From NCBI GenBank assembly GCA_033398695.1, contig CM065811.1, forward strand, positions 75,334,001 to 75,398,000: DNA of 64,000 bases, written 5' to 3'. The notes below the pieces were generated by a model. It did no database searches and was not told where the DNA came from. It was given only the letters and a program-made list of their open reading frames with translations. Below are positions 1 to 10,402 of this stretch, in pieces. A program made the position numbers and the translations under genes. This stretch comes from Orobanche coerulescens. Taxonomy: Eukaryota; Streptophyta; Magnoliopsida; Lamiales; Orobanchaceae. Every line of letters begins with the position of its first letter. Positions within the stretch are counted from its first letter, which is position 1.

Positions 1-48
1 ATATACTCCGACCGATACATATTCACTTTTCCAGGCGAATTCGTATCA
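1..48 (+). repeat. End of an LTR from a retrotransposon lying upstream
   Basis: The first 48 bases end in GAATTCGTATCA, the same terminal sequence as the CRM-like LTRs elsewhere in the window (ends at 7980, 13712, 34638, 43537). Immediately after it, Tekay leader sequence matching 31652 onward begins. This is therefore the right edge of another LTR element inserted in the leader of copy A, with the rest outside the window. The orientation is inferred from the end sequence. Confidence 0.6.
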
Positions 49-129
49 AATATGATGTAATGAAATTTGCGATAATGTTGATGTATGCACTGTGTTGATA
101 TTGTTTTATACTCTTTCTTATTCCTCAGT

Positions 130-1400
130 ATGTTGAGAGGAAGAGCAATCCGGGGACGCGGCCAAGTCCGTGGTCGTGGTGCTGCTGCCGAGAGTGAGGC
201 ACCTTCCCCACCAACCACTAAAATGGCATCAAACACGGTGCCAGAAGACACAACGTTGAGTTCAGAGGGGCATCAAGACCCTTCAACCAGTCAATATCAA
301 CCATCGGGTGCCAGTTCTGAACCTGGGTCTACAGCCATATTGCAAGATTTGGTAACCCAATCAACACAAATTGCCCAAGGTATCCACCGAGACCCACCCA
401 CAACTATGGAAGAGGAAGCTAGTAAATGGCTTCAGAAAGTTACGAAGATGCATCCCCCTCGTTTCACTGGTGCTACAGATTCTTTAGGGTGGGAGAACTG
501 GATTTTTCAGATGGATAGAGTCTTTGATGCTGTGGCTTGTCCCGAGGGTAAAAGGGTGCCTATTGCCCAATACCTTCTGGACAAAGAAGCCACCGAATGG
601 TGGGATGCAGTGGCTCCTAAAGATCATGGGGCTACTTGGGACGAATTTAAGTCAGATATGGAGGCGGAATATTGTCCGCCGTCGGTCCGAGAATGTAGAA
701 TCATTGAGTTCTTTACGACAACTCCACAAGATATACCGATCTCTCAAGCTATCATCACCTATAAGTCGTATGAAACCAAGTGAAAACCGAAGAGGATAAG
801 ATTCGCTATTTTAATATGCGAATGAAACCACATATTCGATAGAGCATGGCACCGCTTACCTGCTCTACACTGAAGGAATACCAGGACCGTGCTCTGGCTA
901 TTGAGATGGCTATTCCGGAATCAGCAGTTGGTCTCGAGACCAATAAAGAGAAAAATACTGGGAACGTATCATCTAGTAAGGGTGGAAAATTTTCAAAGTC
1001 ACATTCTAGTTATGCGTCAAGGAAGAGGCCATTTTATCGTGCTAGTAGTTCTCGTGGCGGCCGTTCGGCTCAGACTGTTACTTCTGGAGGCAAAGCTTGT
1101 TTTAATTGCAACCAGAAGGACCATTTGGTAAGAGTGTGCCCGTATTCGTTGGTTACTTGTTATACTTGTGGGCAGAGAGGACATCGAGCCATCCATTGTG
1201 AGGAAGCAACCCGAGCAGTTAGTAGTCCAGCGGCCACTACAGCCCAGAAGGAATTTAATGTTGAGCGGAAGACCCCAGTTTCACCGAATCCTCAGAATTC
1301 AGGCCGTGGTAAGGGCCGAGGTCAAGCATGTAAGCAGGCAGCATCGAGTGCAGGGTCAGTTCATCCCCGTGTGTATCAAATAAAACGTGCAGAGGATGCA
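130..1400 (+). pseudogene. gag: gag of Tekay copy A, broken
   Basis: This encodes a capsid/nucleocapsid protein that packages the element RNA in cytoplasmic particles. The start is the ATG at 130, the same MLRGRAI start as in copy C at 31728, followed by an Arg-Gly-rich N-terminus. The capsid core (WENWIFQMDRVFD, near 490-530) is readable until about 780. There a small deletion relative to copy C shifts the frame, and a TAG follows at 840-842. The second part resumes near 846 and carries two CCHC zinc knuckles, C-x2-C-x4-H-x4-C, at 1098-1139 and 1158-1199. Two knuckles in tandem are typical of Tekay-type gag. Confidence 0.85.
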
Positions 1401-1966
1401 GACGCTCCGGTAACATCAGGTATTACTCAAATTCGTTCACATCCAGTTTCAGTATTGTTCGACTCGGGTGCCATGCATTCGTTTATTTCTCTTGATTGTG
1501 TACGCCGCCTTGGTTTAGATAGCTTGTTTGAGTATGAACCCTTTATAGTAGGTATACCAAACGGGGATCGTATGGTTGGCAATCGGGAAGTCCGCGATTG
1601 TCCAGTGAAATTGGAAATCGCGATTAGCCTTCAAATCTTATTGTGGTTGATCTAAAGAACGGGGACTTGATCCTCGGGGAGGATTGGTTAGACCGTCATG
1701 GTGCTATGATGAATTACCGGACTCATACTATTGCAATAGTGGCCGAAGACAGTACCGAGCATCTTTTGGAAGGATATAAAATGGATAGATTGGGAAGTGT
1801 GATTAGTGCTTTGCAGGCGGTAAAACTTCTTAACCAATGTTGTCTGGGTTATTGGTGTTATGCTATGAAGACGGAAGATACCGGGATTGAGATCACCTCA
1901 ATACCCGTGGTTTATGAATATCCTGACGTGTTTCCTAATGACTTGCCGGGATTACCACCTCAATAA
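1401..1966 (+). pseudogene. pol: Aspartic protease of Tekay copy A, broken
   Basis: This is the retropepsin that cuts the Gag-Pol polyprotein. The active-site segment LFDSGAMHSFIS lies at about 1456-1491, with the catalytic aspartate present. The frame carries on from gag to 1655, then shifts so that the C-terminal half (EDWLDRHGAMMNYRT...) is read from 1643. The frame closes with a TAA at 1964-1966, where copy C still reads a glutamine codon. Confidence 0.82.
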
Positions 1967-2805
1967 GAGATTAAATTTCCTATTGACTTGGAACCGAGTG
2001 CTACTCCTGTTTCTCGAGCCCCGTATCGTATGGCTCAGTCGAAAATGTTGGAATTAAAGAAGCAGTTGGGCGAGTTATTAGATAAAGGGTACATCCGACC
2101 AAGTACGTCACCTTGGGGTGCACCAGTTTTATTCGTCAAGAAGAAATATGGGTCACTTCATTTATGTATCGACTATCGAGAGCTAAACAAGTTGACCGTC
2201 AAGAATAAATACCCTTTACCTCAAATAGATGATTTATTTGATCAGCTTCAGGACGCAACTGTTTTCTCGAAAATTGATCTTCGATCGAGATATTATCAGT
2301 TGAAGATTCGGGATACTGATATTCCGAAGACGGCTTTTCGAACAAGATATGGCCATTATGAATTTGTTGTTATGCCTTTGGGGTTATCCAACGCCCCAGA
2401 CGTATTCATGCAACTGATGAACAAAGTATTTATTAAATACTTAGACAAGTTCGTGGTCGTATTGATTGATGATATTCTTGTTTATTCCAAGAACTGGGAA
2501 GAGCACGTGAAGCACCTTCGCATTGTATTAGACACTTTGAGAACGGAACAGTTGTATGCGAAATTTTCCAAGTGCGAATTTTAGATCGAAGAGTAATGTT
2601 TCTCGGGCACGTGATATCCGCAGAAGGAATTCGATTTGACCATCAAAAGATAGAGGCGGTGCTAGCATGGGAACCGCCTAAGAACATGAAAGAAGTAAGG
2701 AGTTTCCTAGGACTTGCGGGTTATTATCGTAGATTCGTCGAAGGATTCTCCAAGATTGCTAGACCACTCACACGATTACTCCATAAAAATCGAGAATTTG
2801 AGTGA
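1967..2805 (+). pseudogene. pol: Reverse transcriptase of Tekay copy A, broken
   Basis: RT motifs are readable in order: [20 protein letters not shown], the YRELNKLT...[13 protein letters not shown] block, FSKIDLRS, and the catalytic box at about 2455-2480. That box reads LIDD instead of the usual YIDD. The thumb continues as [11 protein letters not shown] near 2705-2735. Frame breaks occur around 2583 (an in-frame TAG) and at 2803 (TGA). The altered catalytic tyrosine together with the stops indicates an inactive copy. Confidence 0.85.
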
Positions 2806-3260
2806 GACCAAGATACACAAGACAGTTTCGAAGAATTGAAGAAATGGCTAACAACCGCACCGGTCTTAGCCTTACCGCAGGGAAACGATGATTTTATAGT
2901 GTATAGTGATGCATCGAGGCTTGGATTAGGATGCGTTTTGATACAAAGGGATAAAGTGATTGCTTATGCATCTTGGCAGTTGAAACCGTATAAAGAGAGT
3001 TATCCTACCCATGATTTGGAGTTAGCTGCGGTTGTGTTTACCTTAAAGATCTAGAGGCATTATCTCTATGGTTCATCCTGTAAAATTTTTACGGACCATA
3101 AAAGTTTAAATTACCTCTTTAGTCAAAAGGAATTAAATATGAGGCAACGGAGATGGCTAGAATTAATTAAAGATTATGATCTTGAAATTCTATATCATCC
3201 GGGTAAGGCGAATGTTGTGGCGGATGCTTTGAGTCGTAAACCGATGTCACTTCGAAGGTT
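2806..3260 (+). pseudogene. pol: RNase H of Tekay copy A, broken
   Basis: The retroviral-type RNase H degrades the RNA strand of the RNA:DNA hybrid. The first catalytic segment, [10 protein letters not shown], is at about 2899-2930. The segment around TDHKSL at 3097 and the terminal [12 protein letters not shown] near 3216 are readable. An in-frame TAG at about 3052 separates the two halves; the corresponding codon is TGG in copy C. The order and spacing match copy C at 44247-44690. Confidence 0.83.
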
Positions 3261-4790
3261 GGAAGCCCTTACACCTCAACGAAGAATTCAACAAGACATG
3301 ATCAGGCAGGATATCGAGGTTTGGCTTCAGAAAATTCAAGGTCAATTATGTGTACTAGAAATTGCTTCGTCCTTGAACGATGATATCAAGGCTAAACTAT
3401 TTGAGGATCCGATGTTGGTTCAATTGAGAAAAGAGGTAGAAAAGGGAAAAGCACTTGGATATTTGTGATTCAAGAAGATGGGGTATTAAGATTTCGAGGA
3501 AGACTTTGTGTACTGCATGACATCGAGTTAAAGAAACTCACGCTACTCCTAATTCCATTCATCCTGGCACAAGCAAAATGTACAAGAATGTGAAGAATAA
3601 CTTTTGGTGGAGTAACTTAAAGAAAGATGTTAGCGAATTCGTATTGAAATGTTTAACCTGACAACAAGTTAAAATTGAGCATCAGCGGCCCGCATGATTA
3701 TTGAGACCGCTCCCGATACCCGAGTGGAAATGGGAGGATATCACTATGGACTTTATCGTCAGCATGCCAATGACTCATACTGGAATGAATATGATTTGTG
3801 TCATTATGGATCGACTAACCAAATCAGCTCACTTTTTAGGTATTAAAGATACCTGGGGACCGGAGAAGTTGGCGAAAATATTTATTAAGGAAATTGTAAG
3901 ATTGCATGGTACCCCCAAGAGTATAATTTCTGATCGAGATGGTCGGTTCGTGTCGCATTTTCGGCAAGATGTACATAGAGCCTTGGGAACCGAGTTGAAA
4001 CTTAGTATGTCCTATCACCCTCAGACTGATGGGCAATCAGAGCGCACCATACAGACAGAATAGGACATGTTGAGAGCATGTGCCTTGGATTGGAAGGATG
4101 ATTGGGAGAAGCAATTACCATTGATTGAGTTTAAGTATAATAATAGCTGGCATGCCTCGATTAAAATGGCACCATTTGAGGCCTTATACGGGAGGCATTG
4201 TAGATCGCCACTTTGTTGGGACGATACATCTGATTTGATTAGTACTGAACCCAAATTACTGGTCGAGATGAGATATAAAATTGCATTGATTCGGGATAGA
4301 CTGTTGACTGCACAGAGCTGACACAAGTCGTATGCAGATGTTCGTCTTCGTCTGTTGGAATTTGAGATTGGTGACCATGTGTTGCTGAAAGTGTCATCAA
4401 CTCGGGAAGTTTACCGCTTCGGCCGGAAGGGTAAACTTCGTCCTCGATACATTAGGCCATTTGAAATAATCGAACGGGTTGGAGAGCTTGCCTATCGATT
4501 AGGCTTACCGCCATCATTAAATCATGTGCATAACGTATTTCATGTTTTCTAGTTGAGAAAATACGTACCGGACCCCAGTCATGTAATCGATTTTGGAGAG
4601 ATCGAATTTGGGTCCCGACATCACCTTCGAGGAAAAACCGATCCAAATTTTGGAACGTCGAGTAAAGCAGATTAGGCACAAAACCATTCCTTTGGTTAAG
4701 ATTCAATGGTCGAGGCATGGATCGGAAGAAGCTATGTGGGAAACGGAGGAGGATATGAGATCGAGATACCCCGAATTATTTTCTTTATAA
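3261..4790 (+). pseudogene. pol: Integrase plus chromodomain of Tekay copy A, broken
   Basis: The zinc-binding N-terminal part (3480-3665) is degraded. The core is read from 3701: the first Asp is in MDFIVS, the second in IISDRDGRF, and the Glu in GQSERTIQ, so the DD35E triad is present. A TAG follows at 4061-4063. The C-terminal domain (GKLRPRYIRPFEII...NHVHNVFHVF) is at 4355-4552 and the chromodomain-like tail (4600-4790) ends in RYPELFSL. Breaks at 4061, 4320, 4550 and about 4605 inactivate the frame. In living Tekay elements the chromodomain guides integration into heterochromatin. Confidence 0.85.
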
Positions 4791-4807
4791 GTTTCGGGAC
4801 GAAACTT

Positions 4808-4825
4808 GTTTTTAGGGGGATATAA
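4808..4825 (+). other. Polypurine tract before the LTR of A
   Basis: A T-rich stretch is followed by AGGGGGA and a few bases of spacer directly before the LTR start TGTAATATC. The same arrangement precedes the second LTR at 58596. In LTR elements this tract primes plus-strand DNA synthesis. Confidence 0.7.
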
Positions 4826-5227
4826 TGTAATATCTGAGATTTTCGTTTTGTGTTTCGAATGATGGCATTTTGTACCGATTATTTTGTTTCATTACAATTG
4901 TTATTTTGGACTTCGTCTTCCTATTATGTTCGGTATGAAGTATCGAGATTTCAATGTTTTCCTTATGAATATGACTTTCTATCGATTGTGTTTCTTTGAT
5001 TGGATGATGCTCGTCGTGTAGTGTGGTATGTTCGTAATGAGTTCGTTACTGTCTCGAATCATAAAAAGTGCACCCGGGTCATCCGGATGTGTCGAGCGCC
5101 TAACCAGACTATTGAAATTATGGCCGCAGGAGACGGACATTGTAGACAAGGTGACTGGCCGAGTTATGGCCGTACGGTGCCGGTTACGACCGTAAGGGCT
5201 CGGCAGATTGATGATAAGTATCTGGAC

Positions 5228-5480
5228 GAAGGCTGGTTACGGTCGCAAGGTGATTGGCTACGGCCGTACGTGTGCTGGGCAGCATCCGGACGAAGGCCAG
5301 TTACGGTCGTAAGGAGTGGTCGGATACGGTCGTAAGGGTGGTGGGCAACATCCGGACGAAGGCCGGTTACAGCCGTAAGGCGTGATCGGATATGGCCGTA
5401 CGTGGTAGGCAGGGTGCTGGGTAGAACTTTCACGAAGGGCGGTTATGGACGAAAGGCTACCGGTTATGGCCGTAAGTGAT
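5228..5480 (+). repeat. GC-rich tandem repeat in the U3 of the Tekay LTR
   Basis: Four units of about 64, 66, 76 and 50 bases begin with GAAGGC(T/C)GGTTACGG-like sequence at 5228, 5292, 5358 and 5434. Each unit has two or three copies of a GGTTACGGCCGTAAGG-like motif containing the palindrome TACGGCCGTA. The array lies directly upstream of the TATA box. It is also present in the second LTR (about 58928-59250). Confidence 0.8.
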
Positions 5481-5483
5481 CGG

Positions 5484-5491
5484 CTATATAA
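5484..5491 (+). promoter_or_regulatory. TATA box of the Tekay LTR promoter
   Basis: CTATATAAGG follows immediately after the GC-rich repeat array. The same sequence is at 59253-59262 in the other LTR. It is the best core promoter candidate in the 2-kb LTR, with transcription expected to start about 30 bases downstream. Confidence 0.6.
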
Positions 5492-6206
5492 GGCCTTATG
5501 TCCGGAAATCTTGGTCATTTCTCTCATTTCTCACCTACCTTCGAGACCCTTCAGCAAAATTCGAGAAATTATGAAGAAAATCCTTGGTGTATCATTTGGG
5601 AAGTTGGATTTGAAGTTATAATCATCATCAATCGTCTCCTTGTTGTCCGGATTGAGGTAAGATCAATCAAACCCTTGAGATTGGGGGATTTTGGGGTTTT
5701 TAGAATGATTTTGCTCTTTTAACTTGTTCTAGCTTAGATCGATGGTTAGTCATCATTGTATAATTGAGGATTAAGGTTAATCTCGAAGTTTTGTGGAATG
5801 ATTTCTAGAATCCTTTGGTTAATCGACCAAATTGGACTATGCCTTAAAGGTATCCGATAAAATGCTCCAATGGGTAGAAATTAGGGGGTTCTCTACATTT
5901 TCCGTAGTATCGTAATCGTTTTGGTACCGTTGTGATCTAGGAACGAACTTCCGAAGAGAGAGTTGAACATAAACCTCTCTTTCATCGATTTTGTCGCACC
6001 GAGTTATCCGAGGCAATTACATGAGTTACATTTGGTTGCGTATATTACGTATTCCGCATGTATGTTGCTTGCGAACTATGCTTTTGAATGATGAGTTGTT
6101 TCTCCACCTGAGGATGGAGTGACGAGGCCTCTGGGGACCGATACTAAGGGGTACGGTCATGGAATGCGTGTGTGCGTTGTTGTTCTTCCACCTACGGAGG
6201 GCCTAA

Positions 6207-6994
6207 TGATGCGAATTCTCTATCGGTACAGCAGAAGGCTGTTTTGACGAGCGGAAGCGAACAGCAAGAAACTGTCAGGAACTAATAACACAGTTCGCTA
6301 CAGTAATAACACTGGCTAGCGGTATGCGCATGCGATAGGAAATGATGACAGCAGCTCGATACAACAACAAGATAGGAACTGGCCGAATGGAAATGACTAG
6401 AAACATGCAACCTCCAAACAGCGGCACTCAAAACAGCAAACTTCGGTCGGATGCTAATGAAAACAGGAAACAAGTTCGAACGATCGAACAAAACTTGATG
6501 CGAAGTTCCGATCAAGTACTACCCTGTATCGAAAACAAGAAGGATATCGAAACAGGATAGGAAACAGTTGTTTTATCGAACTAGACTTATAATTCGATAA
6601 AGTGATTTCTTCTCAAGACCTATTGAGAATCAATCCGATTAAGATTCGAAACGCGTCGAATAATAATCAAAGTTTTGAAGGAAACTCGTCCAACACTTAA
6701 ACAATACACAAGGTATTTTGTTTGTTCATTCAATAATCTTCTCTTATTACAACTCCATCGCCACTATTTATAGGCAAACGTAGCCTGACAAGATAATCTA
6801 AACTATTACAAGCTGGTCTTAAAATAAGGAAAATAAAATACAAGGTTCCCCACGTCACTTGCCAACAAGAGTAAAAGCTGGGTTTTGTGTCCAAGGTGAT
6901 AGCCGCCTTTCACAAAGCATACTGCCGAGAATCCTGCTGCTTTTATAATAAAGAAAATACTGAAATTCTTTTATTGTTTTGCCTTTACCACTTG
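6207..6994 (-). repeat. 3' LTR of element B, distal part
   Basis: This matches the right LTR of B (29843-30635) throughout, starting TGATGCGAATTCTC. It contains, on the minus strand, the TATA box CTATAAATAG (6764-6773). It also contains the family's twin hairpins: the one with the invariant loop at 6610-6629 and the longer one at 6573-6600, where the loop reads TAAGTC. Element H interrupts it after the duplicated ACTTG (6990-6994). Confidence 0.87.
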
Positions 6995-7389
6995 TGATAC
7001 GAAACCGACTACTCCAAGCGAAGAAGGCGAAGTAAGAATTGACGTAAAACACCTCGACCATACTCCAACGTACTTGGGCGAGAAAACAGATACGAGACAC
7101 GGAGTTACCTTGATAGTCGGAATTGAAATAACTTAAACAAAAGGTAATCTTGGGGGAAAGGGGCCCAAGTGGTAAGAGAATAAAAGAGTTTCAGCATATT
7201 TTATTAAGAAGGGCAGCAGGATTCTTGGCAACATGTTGAAGGAAAAAGCGGCTGTCAGTAAGCAACTTGGAGACAAAGACCCAGCTTTTACTTTTGTCAA
7301 CAAGTGACATGAGGAACCTTTTTATTATCCTTCCTTATTTTAAATCCAAGCTTGTAATAATTTAAGTTTATCTTGTCAGGCTACTTTGC

Positions 7390-7399
7390 CTATAAATAG
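7390..7399 (+). promoter_or_regulatory. TATA box in the 5' LTR of H
   Basis: CTATAAATAG is present. Equivalent boxes stand at the same place in the LTRs of B (6764-6773, minus strand), G (48272-48281) and D (CTATAAGTAG near 34292). Confidence 0.6.
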
Positions 7400-7535
7400 G
7401 GCGATGGAGTTGTAATGAGGAGATTATTATTGAATGTTGAAAATTTAAGAACACACTTTGTGTTTTCCTTGGTGAATGCTTTTCATCGAAACTTTGATTA
7501 TTATTCGACGCGTCTTTGAATCTTAATCTGATTGA

Positions 7536-7592
7536 TTCTCAATAGGTCTTGAGAAGAAATCACATTATCGAATTATAGGTCTAATTCGATAA
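7536..7592 (+). promoter_or_regulatory. Twin hairpins with identical TAGGTC loops, LTR of H
   Basis: Hairpin 1: TTCTCAA (7536-7542), loop TAGGTC (7543-7548), TTGAGAA (7549-7555). Hairpin 2: TTATCGAATTA (7565-7575), loop TAGGTC (7576-7581), TAATTCGATAA (7582-7592). Both stems are perfect. They lie about 140-200 bases downstream of the TATA box, so they should be in the transcribed leader. The other copy in H is at 13314-13370. The function is unknown; possibilities are Gag binding or packaging, control of translation, or 3'-end formation. Confidence 0.8.
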
Positions 7593-7980
7593 AAACAACT
7601 ATTTCTATACTGTTTTGATACTCTGTCTGTTTTCGATACAGTTTCATACTTTTTCGGTATTTCGCATCAATTGTTGTTCGATCCTTCGAACTTGTTTCCT
7701 GTTTTCAATTCGAATCCGACCGAAACGTGCTGTTTCGAGTGTCACTGTTTGGAGGTGGCCTGTATCAAGTCTTTTACATTCGGCCAAGTCCCTGTTTTGT
7801 TGCTGTATCGAGTTGCCGTCATCCTTTCCTGACGCGAGTGCGTGCCGCTAGTCCGTGTTACTGCTGTAGCGAGCTATTGTTACCAGTTGCCGACAATTTC
7901 TTGCTGATAGCATTTGCTCGTCAAAACAGCCTTCCGCTGTACTGATAGAGAATTCGCATCACAAGTGAGAATTCGTATCA

Positions 7981-7998
7981 TAAGTGGTATCGGAGACC
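7981..7998 (+). other. Primer-binding site of H
   Basis: TGGTATCGGAGACC starts five bases after the LTR and matches the initiator tRNA-Met primer type (TGGTATC(A/G)GAGC), with one change near the end. Minus-strand DNA synthesis would start here. Confidence 0.75.
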
Positions 7999-8019
7999 AA
8001 GTTCTTGATCTTTGGCATT

Positions 8020-8975
8020 ATGGATCTCAACGACGCTGATTTCTTGGCAAAACTTCATGACGCCTTGCGTGACTTACCAGAACAACGCGACCAGCGTTGG
8101 CAACCTAGGCGTGGTGACTATGAACGACCCTCACGCCATGTCGAAGAATTAAAGGTGAACGAGCTTCCAGAGTTCGTTGGCGGAACAGATCCTGAAATTT
8201 ACCTAGAATGGAAACGAAAATTGATCGTATGTTCGAGTTTAAAGTCCTCGACGATGAGAAACGGTGCAAGTATGCCATTCTCAAGTTGGGAAAAGGCGCT
8301 TCGCTTTGGTACGAAGGAGTAAAAACGCAGAGAACCCGTGCGAGAAAAGATAAGATCCATTCGTGGGATTCCTTAAAAAGAAAACTTCGCAAAAGATATG
8401 TACCAACATCACATCGGTTGTCCTTGTACAGGAAGATTGCAGATCTCATGCAAGGAAAGTTAAATGTCAGTGAGTACATTGGGGAGTTTGAGAATCTAAC
8501 CTTAATGGGAGAGATAGAGGAGAATGAGGAGCAGAAGATGTTGCGATTCTTACGTGGCTTAAACCGAAGCATAGCTAACTCGGTGGAACTGTATCCATAC
8601 GAGGACTTTGATACATTACGTGGGTTATGTGTGAAGTTAGAAGCTCAAAACAGGATGAAGATGTATAAACCCCAGTTTCCAGTCAAATTTGGAAACCCAA
8701 GCGTCGGGTCTAGTTCAGCTCCTAAGGCAACTGTATCGATTCCGGTTCCTGTTGCGATTCCTGCTAAGGCAACTGTACCCTATGTACCAAAGGAGACAAG
8801 TTTGGCTAAAGTAAGATGTTTCAAATGTCAAGAGTTCGGGCATTATCAAAATGCTTGTCCAAACAAACGAGTGGTGACACTAAGGGAAGCTGTCACGATC
8901 CGAGACGAATTGTTGGTTGAGGACGAAAAAGAAAGACTAGGTGATGTATTTGATTTCAACATGGAGGGCGAATAA
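8020..8975 (+). pseudogene. gag: gag of element H, frameshifted
   Basis: The start is the ATG at 8020 (MDLNDADFLAKL), shared with elements B and G. The capsid core follows (NELPEFVGGTDPE, then SWDSLKRKLRKRYVPTSHRL). One adenine is missing at about 8217 compared with G, so the frame passes to the one read from 8208. The single CCHC knuckle RCFKCQEFGHYQNAC is at about 8816-8860. A premature TAA at 8973-8975 closes the frame where G has a sense codon. Compared with the Tekay gag there is only one zinc knuckle. Confidence 0.87.
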
Positions 8976-9482
8976 GGAGAAGAATGGGAGGCTTACGATG
9001 CTCCGAATTACGATACAGCCTTGGTCCTTCGCACTCTGCAAGCCATGTCGGTTCCGAGCGAGTCAGAACAGCGGGACCAAATATTCCATACAAAGTGTCA
9101 AGTTGGAGATAAGTGGTGTAGTTTGATTATCGACGGAGGGAGTTGCACCAACGTGGCTTCGAGTGAAATGGTGACGAAGCTTGGACTAACCACCACAACT
9201 CACCCTAAGCCATATGATTTACATTGGCTTGATGACGGAAGTAAGGTAAGGGTTTCGAAGCAAGTTCGGGTCGGATTAGCAATGGGTTCATATCACGATC
9301 AGATATTGTGTGATGTAATTCTAATGGATGCTTGTCACGTGCTTTTGGGACGCCCTTGGTTATTTGATAGGGATGTTTTGCATCGGGGAAGGAGCAACGA
9401 ATACGAGTTACGAGATAAGGGAAAGAAGATCGGGTTGAAATCGATGTCCCCACAAGCTATCCGGTCCATGAGTGCCAAATGA
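8976..9482 (+). pseudogene. pol: Protease region of element H
   Basis: After the premature gag stop the same frame continues. The retropepsin active site, LIIDGGSCTNVASSEM, lies at about 9123-9170 with its aspartate intact. The segment [18 protein letters not shown] near 9346 is highly conserved in all five family members. A TGA at 9480-9482 interrupts the link to RT. Confidence 0.82.
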
Positions 9483-9848
9483 GGGGAAAAACCGAACCTC
9501 ACCATGTTTGCGAGCGAGAGGGAAGTTGAACACGCTATGGAAAGTGGCGAGCGTGTTTACATGCTGGTGATAAAGGAGACTCGAGATGATTTCGCGACAG
9601 TAAAAAATGAGGATACAGTGGCCGACTTATTACATGAGTTCGCGGACTTCTTCCCTGAAGAGTTGCCATCGGGTTTGCCACCAATTCATGGAATTGAGCA
9701 TCAAATCAACCTTATACCAGGAGCACCTCTTCCGAATAAGGCTTCATATAGGTGTATTCCCGAGGAAATGAAGGAACTTCAGAAGCAGATTGAGGAACTA
9801 ATGAACCACGGGTATGTTCGAGAAAGTTTAAGTCCATGTGCGGTTCCG

Positions 9849-10402
9849 GTCCTACTTAGGGCTGGGATAGTTGGGTTTCTTGAAAAAAAAGTAAGGAACC
9901 GAAGTTCCAAATGTGTTATGGAATTCGGGTTCGGTTCCTGACTTTTTTCTGCAGGAACCGAACTTCTAAGAACCGAAGTAATTTTACCAAAAAACCGAAA
10001 AAACCGAACCGAAATTTACAGTTCAAAATTGTCAAAAATAACCGAAAAACCCGAAATAAAATTTGTTAGGTTAGGTTTTTTTAATTTATATAGTGTATAG
10101 AAAGTAGAAACATCTAAAATAAAATAACTATGGGTAGTATGGTTAGCATGGGTTTTAATTTTGTGTTCGGGTATAATGGGTTTTAATTTTTTGTTCGGTT
10201 ATTGTCACTAATTTCGGGTAGTACGGTTATTGAAATTTTAAAATTACAATAACCGAACCCGAACCCGAAATTTATTGCAGGACCCGAACCCGAAATTTAT
10301 AAATAATTTTTTTCTTAAAACCCGAACCGAACCGAACCGAAATGTCAATTTCGGTTCGGATATTCAGTTATTCGGGTCCTAAGTCCCAGCCCTAGTCCTA
10401 CT
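9849..10402. repeat. 8-bp target duplication of the hAT-type MITE
   Basis: GTCCTACT stands at 9849-9856 and again at 10395-10402, directly flanking the MITE. Eight-base duplications are the hallmark of hAT transposons. Removing the MITE and one copy restores the conserved RT coding order. Confidence 0.85.
9857..10394. mobile_element. hAT-type MITE with AACCGAACCCGAA-rich interior
   Basis: The 538-bp element has terminal inverted repeats TAGGGCTGGGA / TCCCAGCCCTA and an 8-bp target duplication. The interior contains no gene. It is built from many short repeats of the AACCGAACCCGAAA type and, in the other half, their complement (TTTCGGGT, TTCGGTTC), so the whole element can fold on itself. It must have used a transposase supplied in trans. 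Confidence 0.85.

Larger units (their letters stand above)
49..4825 (+). mobile_element. Tekay/Del-type Ty3/gypsy chromovirus, copy A, internal region
   Basis: Domain order is gag with two zinc knuckles, aspartic protease, reverse transcriptase, RNase H, integrase and a C-terminal chromodomain-like segment. The end of integrase and the segment of the type VKQIRHKTIPLVKIQW...EEDMRSRYPELF place it in the Tekay/Del chromovirus group. The 5' part is cut by another insertion and by the window edge. The region runs into an LTR at 4826 that also serves as the 5' LTR of copy C, so A and C form a tandem. Numerous stops and frameshifts mean that no full polyprotein is possible. Confidence 0.88.
4826..6206 (+). 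repeat. Tekay LTR shared by copies A and C, first part
   Basis: This matches 58596-59960 base for base with scattered differences. It begins TGTAATATC after the polypurine tract. It is interrupted at 6206 by element B, whose 5-bp target duplication CCTAA occupies 6202-6206 and 30785-30789, and it resumes at 30790-31474. The reassembled length of about 2.07 kb agrees with the intact copy (2060 bp). It is the 3' LTR of A and the 5' LTR of C. Confidence 0.88.
6995..7980 (+). repeat. 5' LTR of element H
   Basis: It starts TGATACGAAACC and ends GAATTCGTATCA. Its first ~80 bases are also the coding sequence for the integrase C-terminal tail when read in the 3' LTR. It holds the TATA box CTATAAATAG at 7390-7399, about 140 bases before the twin hairpins. 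Confidence 0.9.

Noticed and set aside
5164..5527. Open frames on both strands in the GC-rich repeat region
   Set aside because: They follow the tandem repeats in all frames, have no family resemblance and lie inside an LTR.
7981..7998. tRNA gene fragments after the LTRs
   Set aside because: They are primer-binding sites of about 12-18 bases complementary to initiator tRNA-Met, without tRNA structure.
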